A stretch of DNA of 35,083 nt. Origin: Acidimicrobiaceae bacterium. Lineage in GTDB: Bacteria; Actinomycetota; Acidimicrobiia; Acidimicrobiales; Aldehydirespiratoraceae. Under the pieces are notes generated by a model, which was not told the DNA's origin, did no database searches, and saw only the letters and a list, made by a program, of their open reading frames with translations. The first letter of the stretch is position 1, and each line of letters begins with the position of its first letter. The DNA is taken from positions 53,687 through 88,769 of the forward strand of contig JAPPJC010000053.1 in NCBI GenBank assembly GCA_028820455.1, written 5' to 3'. A program made the translations under genes and the position numbers. Below, in pieces: positions 26,044 through 35,083 of this stretch.

Positions 26044-29000
26044 ATGTCTAAGCTGGCCGCTGACATTTCAGTACGACCTCGGTTCGCTCGTTCGGTGAAC
26101 CTTGAGCGCGATATCGCACGAAGTGAGCCTCTGGACGGCTACATCGTCACCACTCGAGCCTTAGAGGTGGTTGAACGGATAGCAGAAACTGCTGCTACCA
26201 GCACTGCCGGAGGAGCTTGGTCGTTGACCGGTCCCTACGGATCAGGCAAGTCTTCGCTGGCCTTACTTATTGACGCTGCATTCGGTGCAGACAACCACAT
26301 CCGACAAATAGCACTGCAACTGATCGATGAAACCTCGCCACAAGTAGGGAAACTGATCCGTGATGCTCACCGCCGACACGACACCGACACTCGAGGGTTT
26401 CATCAAGGACTCGTGACCGCGGGCCGTGATCCGATAACTCTCACCGTCTTGCATGCGTTGTACTCGGCGGTGTTGCGTCGCTATGGGAGAATTCCCCCTC
26501 GCAGAACATTCGCAGCTGCTCCAATGTTGAAAGAAGCCTTGAAGGACGCCAAGTCGGACGACCCCAGATGCACTGGCCCCTCGCCTTCAACTCTCGTGAC
26601 TATAGCCCGTTGTCTCGCTGAGGATGCTCCCCTACTCTTGGTGATTGACGAGTTCGGCAAGAATCTTGAAATGATCCGTGATAGTGGTGATACCGATCCG
26701 TACCTTCTTCAACGACTCGCAGAAGCCGGGCAGGGTTCTGGGCTTCCCATATTCATACTAACGCTTCAGCACTTGGCATTTGAAGATCACATAGCAGGTG
26801 CTAATAATGTTCAACGTCGTGAGTGGGCCAAAGTGCAAGGCCGGTTCGAGGATATCGCTTTCATCGAATCGGCTGCTCAAACTCGTGCTCTCATCGGCAC
26901 TGTCTTCAAAGTCCACAACAGCTCGTTGCAAACACGCATAAACCGTTGGGCACGCATACAAGCCAAAGCAATGCAAGAATTGGGGATAGCCGATCTCGCT
27001 GATTCGCGGACTGTGGCGTCTTGCTACCCGTTACACCCTCTTACCACTCTCATGCTGCCGGAATTGTGCAATCGGTACGGTCAACGCGAGCGTACTCTGT
27101 TCTCGTTCTTAGCGAGTCGTCACGCTGCGAGTGCTTCTTCCTTCCTCACCGAGACTGATCTGCCGACTCGCGGAGTCCTACCATCTGTGGGTCTCGACGC
27201 TGTCTACGACTATTTCGTCGGTAATGGTGCCCTACACATTGAATCGGCTCGCATGTCGGGTCGATGGGCCGAAATAGCGGTCAGGTTGAGGGATTCCCAC
27301 GGACTCACGCCACGTCAGATCCGCCTAGCTAAGGCCGTTGCTCTGCTGAACCTCGTGTCGATGACAGGCACGATCAGAGCTTCGCGTGCGTTGCTAGCAC
27401 TCACTAGCCACGACACTGAAGAGATCCTGGATGAATTAGAGGAACAAGGCCTTGTCATCTATCGTGATTTCGCCGATGAGTACCGCGTCTGGCAGGGAAC
27501 CGATGTTGACATCAGATTGCTCCTCGACATGGCCAGACGACAAGTTGCGAAGCAGTCGCTGGTTGAGATCCTCAATGAAATCGATCAACCTCAGCCTGTG
27601 GTGGTGGCCAGACACAGTGCTCGATATGACGTGCTCAGAGTGTTCTCAAGGCGTTATGCAGGCTCTGGTGAGCTGGTAGAACCTCTCGGTGCCTTCTCCC
27701 AACACGACGGAGAAGTACTCTTGATCGTCGACGATGGAGAGGAACTGCCAACCATGACTCAAACAGGGGAGCATTTGAAACCGACTGTGGCAGCAGTCCC
27801 AGCGGAGTTAACAACTCTTGATGCCGCAGCGCGGGAGGTTGCCACTGTTCAAGCGGTACTCAGCAATCCGCTGGTGGCTGATGATTGGGTGGCACGGAGT
27901 GAGCTGGGCGAGCAGCTCGCTCAAACTCAAGTCATCCTGGATCAAGCCCTCACCCGCACTTTCAGATCGGACTCGTGTCGGTGGGTGTTTCTCGACACTC
28001 GAGATGGTCGTGAACTCTCGGGTGGGAGGGGAAGCGCAGCACTGTCGGAAGCCGCTGATATCGCCTACAAGGACACACCAAGCGTGAAAAACGAGATGCT
28101 CAACCGCACCGAACTCACCACGCAGGGAGCAAAAGCCCGCAGGCTTCTCCTGATAGCCATGATCGAACACGAGACCAAGCCTGATTTGGGGATGAAGGGT
28201 TACGGTCCTGAAATGGCGATGTACCAGGCTTTCTTGAAACGCACTGGACTTCACGACCAGGACAGGCGTAATAAAGTGATGACCTTCCGCAAGCCTAAAG
28301 ACGAATCGTTGAAATCGGTCTGGGAGACGCTCGACAGTAGGCTCAAGCGATCTACAAGACGGCGCGTCAATCTGACGGAGATATACGCCATTCTGACATT
28401 ACCTCCATACGGGATGAAATCTGGGGCGATACCCGTGTTCGTCACCGCCGCACTGATCGCTTTCTCCGATGAGGTCGCCATATACGAGCACGGCACTTTC
28501 AAGCCGATCCTCAGTGTTGAGCTCTCAGAACGGATGGTACGCAACCCCGGCCATTTCGACATCAAACACTTCGCTAACACGACCGGGGCTAGACGGTTGG
28601 TAGTCGACGCTCTTGCCAGGCGATTTCAGTTGCGGCCCAGCTTTCGCAAACACCGAGTCTCGAATGTGCTCACCGTGATCGGCCATCTAGTCTCAAGGAT
28701 CAACCGCCTCGATAACTACACACGCCGAACTCACAATCTGAAACATAAGACGGTTGGAGCGAGAGATATACTGCTGAAAGCCGTCGAGCCTGACGAGTTG
28801 TTATTCAACTCACTGCCTGAGGCACTTGGCTTCCCACCGGTGCCCGCTAAGGCAGACGCCTACGCCCATGCGGACGCCTACGCTGCTAGTATGGGCGATG
28901 TCATGGATGAACTCGAGAAGTGTTTCGGGCGGATGCTCGGCGAACAGCTTGACTACTTACTACGCATGAGTGCTGAAACAACTCGGAAAGCGATAATGGA

Positions 29001-29592
29001 TCAGGCCGCCGCTCTTGAAGGCAAAGTCTTCGAACCTGAGCTGAAGGCGTTTGTTCTATCACTAGCGAACAACACGGTGGAATCCAGCATGGACTGGATC
29101 AAAATGGTGGCCACCGTGGTAACCAAGAAGGCTCCACCAGAGTGGACTGATAACGATCTACTGCACTTTCAGAGCGCACTACACCAGCAGTTCTCAGCTT
29201 TCCACCGGCTCGTGGCCCTACATTCCGAGCACTCCAGTAATGGCGGAGATCTAGACGCCTATCGTGTGATAGTGACCCGTTCCGATGGTAGTGAACAGGC
29301 ACGTCTGGTTAGAATCGACCAAGAACTGAAACATGAGTTCGACGATGCATTTGAGGACGCGCTGCGTAGCTTCACCAGTATCACAGGTTCTCGCCAGCGA
29401 GCGCACCACACCCTGCTCGCTCTGATAGGTGAACAACTTCTACCCGTCGTATCAATGGACGACACAAACGAAACGAACACGAACACTTCCCGCAGCGGCA
29501 TTTCCCAGAACGGATCCGAGCCAAGGACGTCACATAAAGATGTCACAAGCACGGCTGCACTCCGTGAGGAAGTCCCCCACAAGACGAAGTGA
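26044..29592 (+). CDS. sspC: Large P-loop ATPase, SspC-like
   Basis: An 1182-residue ATPase. Walker A is GPYGSGKSS (about 63-71) and Walker B LLLVIDEFGKN (about 197-207). A sensor-like ILTLQHLAFED and a long helical region with winged-helix-like segments follow. Size and plan recall the large AAA-type ATPases of defence systems such as BrxC/PglY, but the position between a DUF4007 gene and a PP-loop gene points to SspC, the ATPase of the phosphorothioation complex. The start is ATG 26044, preceded by GGAGG within the sspB 3' end, and the track's TTG 26041 is less likely. Base composition looks G+C-richer here than in the last three genes of the island. Confidence 0.85.
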   Translation: MSKLAADISVRPRFARSVNLERDIARSEPLDGYIVTTRALEVVERIAETAATSTAGGAWSLTGPYGSGKSSLALLIDAAFGADNHIRQIALQLIDETSPQVGKLIRDAHRRHDTDTRGFHQGLVTAGRDPITLTVLHALYSAVLRRYGRIPPRRTFAAAPMLKEALKDAKSDDPRCTGPSPSTLVTIARCLAEDAPLLLVIDEFGKNLEMIRDSGDTDPYLLQRLAEAGQGSGLPIFILTLQHLAFEDHIAGANNVQRREWAKVQGRFEDIAFIESAAQTRALIGTVFKVHNSSLQTRINRWARIQAKAMQELGIADLADSRTVASCYPLHPLTTLMLPELCNRYGQRERTLFSFLASRHAASASSFLTETDLPTRGVLPSVGLDAVYDYFVGNGALHIESARMSGRWAEIAVRLRDSHGLTPRQIRLAKAVALLNLVSMTGTIRASRALLALTSHDTEEILDELEEQGLVIYRDFADEYRVWQGTDVDIRLLLDMARRQVAKQSLVEILNEIDQPQPVVVARHSARYDVLRVFSRRYAGSGELVEPLGAFSQHDGEVLLIVDDGEELPTMTQTGEHLKPTVAAVPAELTTLDAAAREVATVQAVLSNPLVADDWVARSELGEQLAQTQVILDQALTRTFRSDSCRWVFLDTRDGRELSGGRGSAALSEAADIAYKDTPSVKNEMLNRTELTTQGAKARRLLLIAMIEHETKPDLGMKGYGPEMAMYQAFLKRTGLHDQDRRNKVMTFRKPKDESLKSVWETLDSRLKRSTRRRVNLTEIYAILTLPPYGMKSGAIPVFVTAALIAFSDEVAIYEHGTFKPILSVELSERMVRNPGHFDIKHFANTTGARRLVVDALARRFQLRPSFRKHRVSNVLTVIGHLVSRINRLDNYTRRTHNLKHKTVGARDILLKAVEPDELLFNSLPEALGFPPVPAKADAYAHADAYAASMGDVMDELEKCFGRMLGEQLDYLLRMSAETTRKAIMDQAAALEGKVFEPELKAFVLSLANNTVESSMDWIKMVATVVTKKAPPEWTDNDLLHFQSALHQQFSAFHRLVALHSEHSSNGGDLDAYRVIVTRSDGSEQARLVRIDQELKHEFDDAFEDALRSFTSITGSRQRAHHTLLALIGEQLLPVVSMDDTNETNTNTSRSGISQNGSEPRTSHKDVTSTAALREEVPHKTK

Positions 29593-29608
29593 GAAAACGT
29601 GAGAACTC

Positions 29609-30457
29609 GTGACTGAACCGGTCCGACATATCTGCGGTATCTCTGGTGGCAAGGATTCCAGTGCACTTGCGGTGTATCTGCACGACAAGGTGCCTGAGAT
29701 GGAGTATTTCTTCTGCGACACTGGTGCAGAGTTACCTGAAACCTACGAATATTTGACCCGTCTTGAAGTGATCCTCGCCAAGCCTATTGTGCGGCTGAAC
29801 GCGTCGCGGGGTTTCGACCACTGGTTTGAGGTGTTCCGGGGGACACTCCCATCGCCGCAGATGCGCTGGTGCACCAGGAACATGAAGATAAAGCCGATCG
29901 AGGAATGGATCGGTGACGCTCCAGCAGTGTCATACGTGGCGATCCGCGCTGACGAGTCAAACCGCAAAGGACACGTTTCCACCAAGCCCAACATTTCCAC
30001 ACGGTTCCCGTTCGTGGAAGACGGCATCGACCACGAAGGAGTCATGCAGATACTCGAAGACGCCGGGATTGGTCTGCCCGATTATTACGAATGGCGTACC
30101 CGCTCAGGCTGCTACTTCTGCTTCTACCAGCGTAAAGCAGAGTGGATCGGCCTTTCTGAACGCCATCCTGATCTTTTCGAACGAGCTGTTGCTATCGAGC
30201 AGAAGGTACTGAGAGATGCCGGTGTTAACGGTGACGCCAACTTCAGTGACCGGGCCATGCGTAGCCGTCAATACACGTGGTCGGGTGGCGAAACCCTAGT
30301 GGAACTGCGCAACCGCCGTGACGAGATACTCGAACGTCATAGCACCGCAATGGCTAGAGCCAATAAGAGAAAAGCCAACCTTCCCTTGGTCGAAGCCCTA
30401 GCCGAAGCCTTCAACGAAGATGACGACGCCGACCCTTGCACGGTTTGTGCACTATGA
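29609..30457 (+). CDS. sspD: PAPS-reductase-like PP-loop enzyme, SspD
   Basis: A 282-residue ATP-pyrophosphatase-fold protein of the PAPS reductase/DndC class. The PP-loop motif is SGGKDSS (residues 12-18). Cys88 (MRWCT), Cys168 and Cys171 (SGCYFC) are placed like Fe-S ligands in DndC-type proteins, and a C-terminal CTVC (277, 280) adds two more. In the system it would activate the DNA backbone with ATP and receive sulfur from the desulfurase. The start is GTG 29609, 16 bp after sspC, with a weak ribosome-binding site. Its stop overlaps the next start as ATGA. Confidence 0.88.
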   Translation: MTEPVRHICGISGGKDSSALAVYLHDKVPEMEYFFCDTGAELPETYEYLTRLEVILAKPIVRLNASRGFDHWFEVFRGTLPSPQMRWCTRNMKIKPIEEWIGDAPAVSYVAIRADESNRKGHVSTKPNISTRFPFVEDGIDHEGVMQILEDAGIGLPDYYEWRTRSGCYFCFYQRKAEWIGLSERHPDLFERAVAIEQKVLRDAGVNGDANFSDRAMRSRQYTWSGGETLVELRNRRDEILERHSTAMARANKRKANLPLVEALAEAFNEDDDADPCTVCAL

Positions 30458-32070
30458 GTACTGCAGTAGAAGACAGCCCTGGAGTATCTCCAGCGCAAAT
30501 CTTTGAGGTGCTAGATGATCAAGCGGCTGTACGGCTTCTACCCAAAGGTGCTTACAACTTGATAAAGACACTTAGGCCTCAATCCTTGACAGGCCCAGAA
30601 CGCCATCAAACGTTAGGAAAACTATTTTCAGTTGAACTAGCAATCGACGATCCGGAAAGACGAGTCGAGCTTCTATCTGCATTGCCGGACGCCAAGGTAA
30701 AAGAACTGGAAAAGCGAGTTGGGGTGAGCTTCGAGGAGCTGTTCTCTTCATCGTTTCTCAGTTCACGGACGCGTAGAGAAGTCTTAGGTTTCTATGGCGT
30801 ATCCACACTCCCTGAGCGACCAGTAGTAACTCTTGAAGCGAACTTGGAAGTCCAGGCTTCATATGGCCTCTTTCCTCATCAGAAAAAAGCAGCAGTAGAT
30901 ATTGAACGATACTTGTACTTTGAGGACGGCCGTGTGATGCTTCACCTGCCGACTGGTGTAGGAAAAACTAGAACGGCAATGAGTGTGGTGGCTTCCCACT
31001 TGCGTAGTCGACAACAAGCTTTGGTTATCTGGCTTGCAAGTAGTCAAGAATTGCTTGAACAGGCTGCCAATGAGTTCGAAGCTACCTGGCACGCCATTGG
31101 CGATAGACCCATAAAGTGTCATCGCTTCTGGTCAAACTACGAAGCACCGCCAGAAGATCTCGTTGATGGCATAGTCATCGCAGGACTCGCTAAGTTGCAT
31201 TCATATGGAAAGGTGAGAAAACATCTGTGGAGTCTTGGCGATCGAGTAAGTTTCGTAGTATTTGACGAAGCACACCAAGCTGTCGCTACGACTTATAAAG
31301 ACCTAGTGGAAACACTTGTGACCAGGAATCCTCGCACAGGACTGCTCGGTTTAAGTGCCACACCAGGACGAACATGGAACGAACCGCATATCGATGAAGC
31401 ATTGGCTGAACTATTCTTTGGCAACAAAGTCACTCTCAACTTTGGCACCGAAAACCCCATTGAGCGTCTCACTCGTGACGGGTATATTTCCAGAGTAAGC
31501 TTTTCGCTTCTCAATGTCAAACCCAGGTTGCATCTGTCGGCTCAAGACATCGATGAGTTAACCAAAACCCTAGACGTCCCAGAGAGTCTAGCAGAGGTTC
31601 TAGGTGAAGATGAGCAACGCAATATACGCATCATACAGCACCTGCTTGAGTTAATTGAACACCATGACCGCATCCTAGTCTTTGCGGCTTCGGTCTCTAA
31701 TGCCCGCCTGTTATGTAGTGTGTGCCGAGCCTTAGGATTGCAGGCAGATGTTGTGACCGGCACCACTGACAAAGTTAGCCGTAGACACTCCATCGAACGA
31801 TTCCGACGGCTGGACATGAGAAAACGTGTACTTATCAACTTTGGTGTGCTCACTACTGGATTCGACGCACCTGCAGCAAGTGCTGCGCTAGTCGCTCGCC
31901 CAACGCGATCTTTGGTGTTATATAGTCAAATGATCGGTCGCATCATTCGTGGCCCCAAAGCAGGTGGCACCACGGACTGTGAGGTGGTCACAGTGGTAGA
32001 TACCACGCTACCAGGCTTCGGTGATGTAGCTGAAGCTTTCATTAACTGGGAGGATATATGGACTCCGTAG
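30454..32070 (+). CDS. sspF: DEAD/DEAH-box helicase, SspF-like effector subunit
   Basis: A 538-residue superfamily 2 helicase. Motifs are LHLPTGVGKTRTA (Walker A, about 168-176), VVFDEAHQ (motif II, about 268-275), LGLSATPGR (III), VLTTGFDAPA (V) and QMIGRIIRGP (VI). The first 130 residues are a separate helical domain I cannot name. The start is ATG 30454, in a 4-bp ATGA overlap with sspD. The track's upstream TTG is unlikely. Position after sspBCD and the following GHKL and PLD genes match the sspFGH module. The letter F is assigned by gene order. Confidence 0.82.
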   Translation: MSTAVEDSPGVSPAQIFEVLDDQAAVRLLPKGAYNLIKTLRPQSLTGPERHQTLGKLFSVELAIDDPERRVELLSALPDAKVKELEKRVGVSFEELFSSSFLSSRTRREVLGFYGVSTLPERPVVTLEANLEVQASYGLFPHQKKAAVDIERYLYFEDGRVMLHLPTGVGKTRTAMSVVASHLRSRQQALVIWLASSQELLEQAANEFEATWHAIGDRPIKCHRFWSNYEAPPEDLVDGIVIAGLAKLHSYGKVRKHLWSLGDRVSFVVFDEAHQAVATTYKDLVETLVTRNPRTGLLGLSATPGRTWNEPHIDEALAELFFGNKVTLNFGTENPIERLTRDGYISRVSFSLLNVKPRLHLSAQDIDELTKTLDVPESLAEVLGEDEQRNIRIIQHLLELIEHHDRILVFAASVSNARLLCSVCRALGLQADVVTGTTDKVSRRHSIERFRRLDMRKRVLINFGVLTTGFDAPAASAALVARPTRSLVLYSQMIGRIIRGPKAGGTTDCEVVTVVDTTLPGFGDVAEAFINWEDIWTP

Positions 32071-33935
32071 AAACAATACAACCGGGCGATTCAGGCGATT
32101 TTTCAATTGTCTCACCATCGCTCACAGTTCAAGCAATGCGCGACAGTGGGTACAAGGACACAGATCATGCGCTGGCTGAGCTAATCGATAACTCGATAGA
32201 CGCCCATGCTCGTACAGTAGAACTCATAGCAGTTGAAAAACCACGAAACCCCAGTGTGCCGCATTCAAGGGCACGAATAAGCGAAATCGCTGTTGCGGAC
32301 GATGGTACAGGTATGGGACATGTGACTCTGAGGCGGGCTCTTCGATACGGAGATGGTACGAGATTAGATAGAGTCGGTGGACGTATAGGACGTTTTGGTA
32401 TGGGCTTACCTAATGCATCAATGTCTCAGTGCACTCGTGTTGATGTCTGGACTTGGAAAAATGGCCCTGACAATGCACTCCGTAGCTATCTAGATCTTGA
32501 AAAGATAAAGAAAGGTATGAACTATGTGCCGGATCCCTGGTCTGACCCAGTGCCCGACCGCTGGAGAGAAGTAGCAGGATCAACTGTGGAGTCATCTGGA
32601 ACACTCGTTGTCTGGAGCCAACTTGACAGAGTTCGCTGGCGTGGTGCCGAAAAAACCATAGAACGTACCGCTGAATTATGTGGACGTATCTACCGAAAGT
32701 TTCTAACCTGTGAATCTAGGCCGGTAAGTATCTCACTCATCTTGGCTGAAGGCTCAGAGTCCAAACTGACACGCAAATCTACCCGAAAGTGTTATCCGAA
32801 TGACCCTCTCTATCTTATGGCACCATCATCTGCTCCAGAGCCATTTCATGATAAGCCTATGTTTCAAGATTTTAATAGTCGGATATGGCCAGTAGACCAG
32901 TTGAATGGTCAGATCAAGGTTTCGTGTTCTCTCGCACGACCTGATGCCATCAACAAAAAGAGATCAGAAATTGTCTGGCCAAAATCTTACCCCAAAGCAG
33001 GCGATGCACCTTGGGGTAAACATGCAAATCGGAATAACGGGGTCTCAATCGTTCGTGCACAACGTGAACTTGAACTAAGCCTTGCATGGACGAACAACTA
33101 TCAGCCTGAAGAACGATGGTGGTCTGTAGAGGTAGAATTTGATTCTGCTTTGGATGAGATCTTTGGTGTAACCAACAATAAGCAGCATGCTCATGCTTTT
33201 GTTAAGGGAGCGGGATTCAAATGGCAAGATCATGCCGATCCAGATGAAACCCGACGCACTTTTATAGAACGACTTAAGGAGGCTAAGGATCCTAGAGCTC
33301 ATTTAATCGAAGTGTGGGAGTGGATTGACAATCAGATCCGCCGCATGCGTGAAGAGCGCAAAAAGATCATGAAGGGTACTGGCACGAGCCGTTCCCGGCA
33401 CCCACAGACCGGTGAGGAAGTCGAGGATGTCGCCACCGGCATTATCCGAAAGCAAGCCGAAGGCGGCGATCTCGGTACGAGTGACGAAGCTCCCGACATA
33501 CCGCCCGAAGAAAAGATCAGCCAAATAGCCACTTCAGCTATGTCAAGACGAGTTGATGAAGAAACAGCACTAGAGTGGGCTGAACAAACTGTTGACGGCG
33601 GTCGTCGTGTCCTGATGAGGAGTGTTACGCTTGGCCACAAGCACGCATTCTTCGATGTGGAATCTGTCAACAACATTGTTGAGGTGTGGCTCAATGCCGA
33701 ACACCCTGTGCATGAGCACCTCATTGAGGTAATGAGTGGCTTTGCGGATGACGAAAGTCCAGCTGAACTGCTTCATCGCCTAGAGAAAGCTTCATTTACA
33801 TTAAAAATGATCCTCATTGCATGGGCACGCCATGAGGACAAAGTTGGTACCTCTGATAAAGAATGGCTGAAAGATGCACGAATGGCCTGGGGACGAGAAG
33901 CTCGCAAATTTTTAGATTCATCAATTGAGCAATGA
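32058..33935 (+). CDS. sspG: GHKL (Hsp90/MutL-type) ATPase, SspG-like effector subunit
   Basis: A 625-residue protein with an N-terminal GHKL ATP-binding fold: ELIDNSIDAHA (41-51, Mg-binding Asn45), ADDGTGMG (80-87) and GRIGRFGMGLPNAS (108-121). A middle domain with S5-like character follows, then a highly charged segment (about 430-460, RMREERKKIMKGTG) and a C-terminal helical domain. GHKL ATPases open and close around DNA or partners in MutL, topoisomerase VI and MORC proteins. The start ATG overlaps sspF by 13 bp and has GGGAGG 6 bp upstream. The SspG name is by order in the sspFGH set. The ATPase family call is firm. Confidence 0.82.
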   Translation: MDSVETIQPGDSGDFSIVSPSLTVQAMRDSGYKDTDHALAELIDNSIDAHARTVELIAVEKPRNPSVPHSRARISEIAVADDGTGMGHVTLRRALRYGDGTRLDRVGGRIGRFGMGLPNASMSQCTRVDVWTWKNGPDNALRSYLDLEKIKKGMNYVPDPWSDPVPDRWREVAGSTVESSGTLVVWSQLDRVRWRGAEKTIERTAELCGRIYRKFLTCESRPVSISLILAEGSESKLTRKSTRKCYPNDPLYLMAPSSAPEPFHDKPMFQDFNSRIWPVDQLNGQIKVSCSLARPDAINKKRSEIVWPKSYPKAGDAPWGKHANRNNGVSIVRAQRELELSLAWTNNYQPEERWWSVEVEFDSALDEIFGVTNNKQHAHAFVKGAGFKWQDHADPDETRRTFIERLKEAKDPRAHLIEVWEWIDNQIRRMREERKKIMKGTGTSRSRHPQTGEEVEDVATGIIRKQAEGGDLGTSDEAPDIPPEEKISQIATSAMSRRVDEETALEWAEQTVDGGRRVLMRSVTLGHKHAFFDVESVNNIVEVWLNAEHPVHEHLIEVMSGFADDESPAELLHRLEKASFTLKMILIAWARHEDKVGTSDKEWLKDARMAWGREARKFLDSSIEQ

Positions 33936-34858
33936 TGTCGTGGGGAGACTATCTCATATCTTTCCTCAAAGAGGCGAGTAACAATGTTCTGATAGCTGCT
34001 CCTTTCATTCGCTCTGCTGCACTTTCGAGGCTTCTTGAGAGCATTCCCGAATCTGTTGACACACGAATCATAACTCGTTGGCGGCCAGCTGATGTTCTCA
34101 GTGGTGCGTCAGATCTCGGAGTGTACGATATAGCAGAGGCTAAGTCCATTCCGTTGTTACTACGGAACGATTTACATGCAAAGCTGTTCATTGCAGATGA
34201 TCAAAGTATCGTAGGATCCGCAAACGTGACTGAAATAGCCTTAGGCTGGCGACAACCTCCGAATTTAGAGCTACTTGTACAGGTGAATCCTTTTTCATCT
34301 GGTATTGAGGCATTTGTTGAGGAACTCATCACAGGTTCAGTTCGCGCGACGCGAATCCATCAACACCATCTAGCAAGACTGGTAGAACAGCTTAGTTCAA
34401 GCCCACCTACGGCATTTAATGAGGTATCCAAAGGCGAAACCACATCTAGTGTGTTGCCTCCTAACTGGATTCCTCGTGCGATGAACCCTGAGGAACTCTA
34501 CGATGTATACTCACTCGGCCACGAGGCTGATGTCAGTAGGACAACCCTCCCTGGTATGCTTGAGGAAGTTGCTCGATTCAGTGTTATACCGAACTTGTCT
34601 GAACCTGAATTCATAGCATGGATTGCATGTTCAATCATACAAACACCACTCGTTCAAGGCGTATTTGAACACATTGGCTGTCAAGGATCGGTCAACGAAA
34701 TAGCACTTACGCAACTACTCAACAACATCGGGATCAAAGATGATAACTCACCTCGTGCAGTGCTACTCACTCTTCAGCGTTGGCTGACGCACTTTCTTGA
34801 AGATAGTTATGAGACGACCCCTGAATCAATCCGATTGATGCGAACTAAGCGAGTATAG
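33932..34858 (+). CDS. sspH: HKD/phospholipase D-type nuclease, SspH-like effector subunit
   Basis: A 308-residue protein with one PLD motif, HAKLFIADD (His82, Lys84, Asp89) followed by GSANVTEIALG. A single HKD motif implies that two subunits pair to form one active site, as in BfiI- and Nuc-type nucleases. The N-terminal 130 residues form the PLD half. The rest (about 150-308) is helical and unassigned, and may bind partners or DNA. It overlaps sspG by 4 bp (ATGA) and is the last gene of the operon. It is the best candidate for the cutting subunit of the effector. The letter H is by gene order. Confidence 0.82.
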   Translation: MMSWGDYLISFLKEASNNVLIAAPFIRSAALSRLLESIPESVDTRIITRWRPADVLSGASDLGVYDIAEAKSIPLLLRNDLHAKLFIADDQSIVGSANVTEIALGWRQPPNLELLVQVNPFSSGIEAFVEELITGSVRATRIHQHHLARLVEQLSSSPPTAFNEVSKGETTSSVLPPNWIPRAMNPEELYDVYSLGHEADVSRTTLPGMLEEVARFSVIPNLSEPEFIAWIACSIIQTPLVQGVFEHIGCQGSVNEIALTQLLNNIGIKDDNSPRAVLLTLQRWLTHFLEDSYETTPESIRLMRTKRV

Positions 34859-35083
34859 AGATAATGATTTTGCCACAGTACGGTAAGATATGACAGCACT
34901 CGGTCGAGGTTGATGACACGCCAGCGTTTGGCCGGGCAGTTGTTTGATACTGGTAAGCATCGTTGTAGGTGCACGCGTGAGAGCTGTGAGATGAGGTCCT
35001 TCACAGACCAAATCTACACTATGGAACCTCTAAGAAGCTGTCGTGAATGTTTTTGCTGTTGGTGTGGTTGTGGTTGTTTTGTG
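34859..35083. other. Non-coding contig end after sspH
   Basis: No gene, terminator or RNA is evident in these 225 bases. The last 45 become G/T-rich, like the opposite contig end. The downstream neighbour of the defence operon is therefore unknown. Confidence 0.5.

Noticed and set aside
26044-29592. BREX BrxC/PglY identity for the large ATPase
   Set aside because: No pglX, pglZ, brxA, brxB or brxL is present, and the DUF4007 and PP-loop neighbours indicate SspC.
24952-34858. Dnd (DndBCDE-DptFGH) system
   Set aside because: No DndB, DndD or DndE homologue is seen, and a DUF4007 gene marks the Ssp type instead. SspE (DUF262/DUF1524) is also absent from the window.

Overview
The window reads as one metagenomic-style contig from an actinobacterium of moderate G+C, most likely of the class Acidimicrobiia. 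The supporting signs are a mycothiol synthase (MshD), a menaquinone-type methyltransferase next to it, the gap-pgk-tpi-secG order, the his order D-C-B-H-A-F, and a phosphoglycerate kinase with the shortened region before its ENLRF motif that I associate with Acidimicrobiia. The class assignment is inference. Both ends of the contig run into G/T-rich low-complexity sequence, which may be why assembly stopped there.

Region 1 (131-14419, all minus strand) is one long co-directional block. In transcription order it holds nth, a fused hisD-hisC, hisB, hisH, hisA, hisF, a large SNF2 helicase, a small Arg-rich protein, gap, pgk, tpiA, secG and tRNA-Leu(GAG). It covers base-excision repair, most of histidine synthesis, lower glycolysis and protein export.

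Region 2 (14440-23161) has genes on both strands: mshD and menG (plus), der (minus), a two-domain VOC protein (plus), katG (minus), hsp20 (plus) and a PEBP-like lipoprotein (plus). The theme is redox, stress and housekeeping. Several intergenic gaps are long and contain short direct repeats.

Region 3 (23301-34858) is a phage-defence island. A cysteine desulfurase (SspA-like) is followed by a small opposite-strand gene. Then comes a tightly packed plus-strand operon: DUF4007 protein (SspB), large P-loop ATPase (SspC), PAPS-reductase-like PP-loop enzyme (SspD), DEAD/DEAH helicase, GHKL ATPase and an HKD/PLD-type nuclease. This matches the gene content of the published SspABCD-SspFGH single-strand DNA phosphorothioation system. 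The first four genes would place sulfur in the DNA backbone and the last three would attack unmodified DNA. The system type is not new. What may be new is this actinobacterial version, with linked sspA, an embedded small gene and inverted repeats upstream of sspB.

The least explained signal is a set of locus-specific direct repeats. In three genes (the 108-codon gene, hisH and the VOC gene) 32-37 bp from the 3' end of the coding sequence is copied downstream, separated by a unique spacer of 29-37 bp. Weaker versions occur at der and hsp20. Short near-tandem repeats with periods of 19-22 bp occupy several other gaps.
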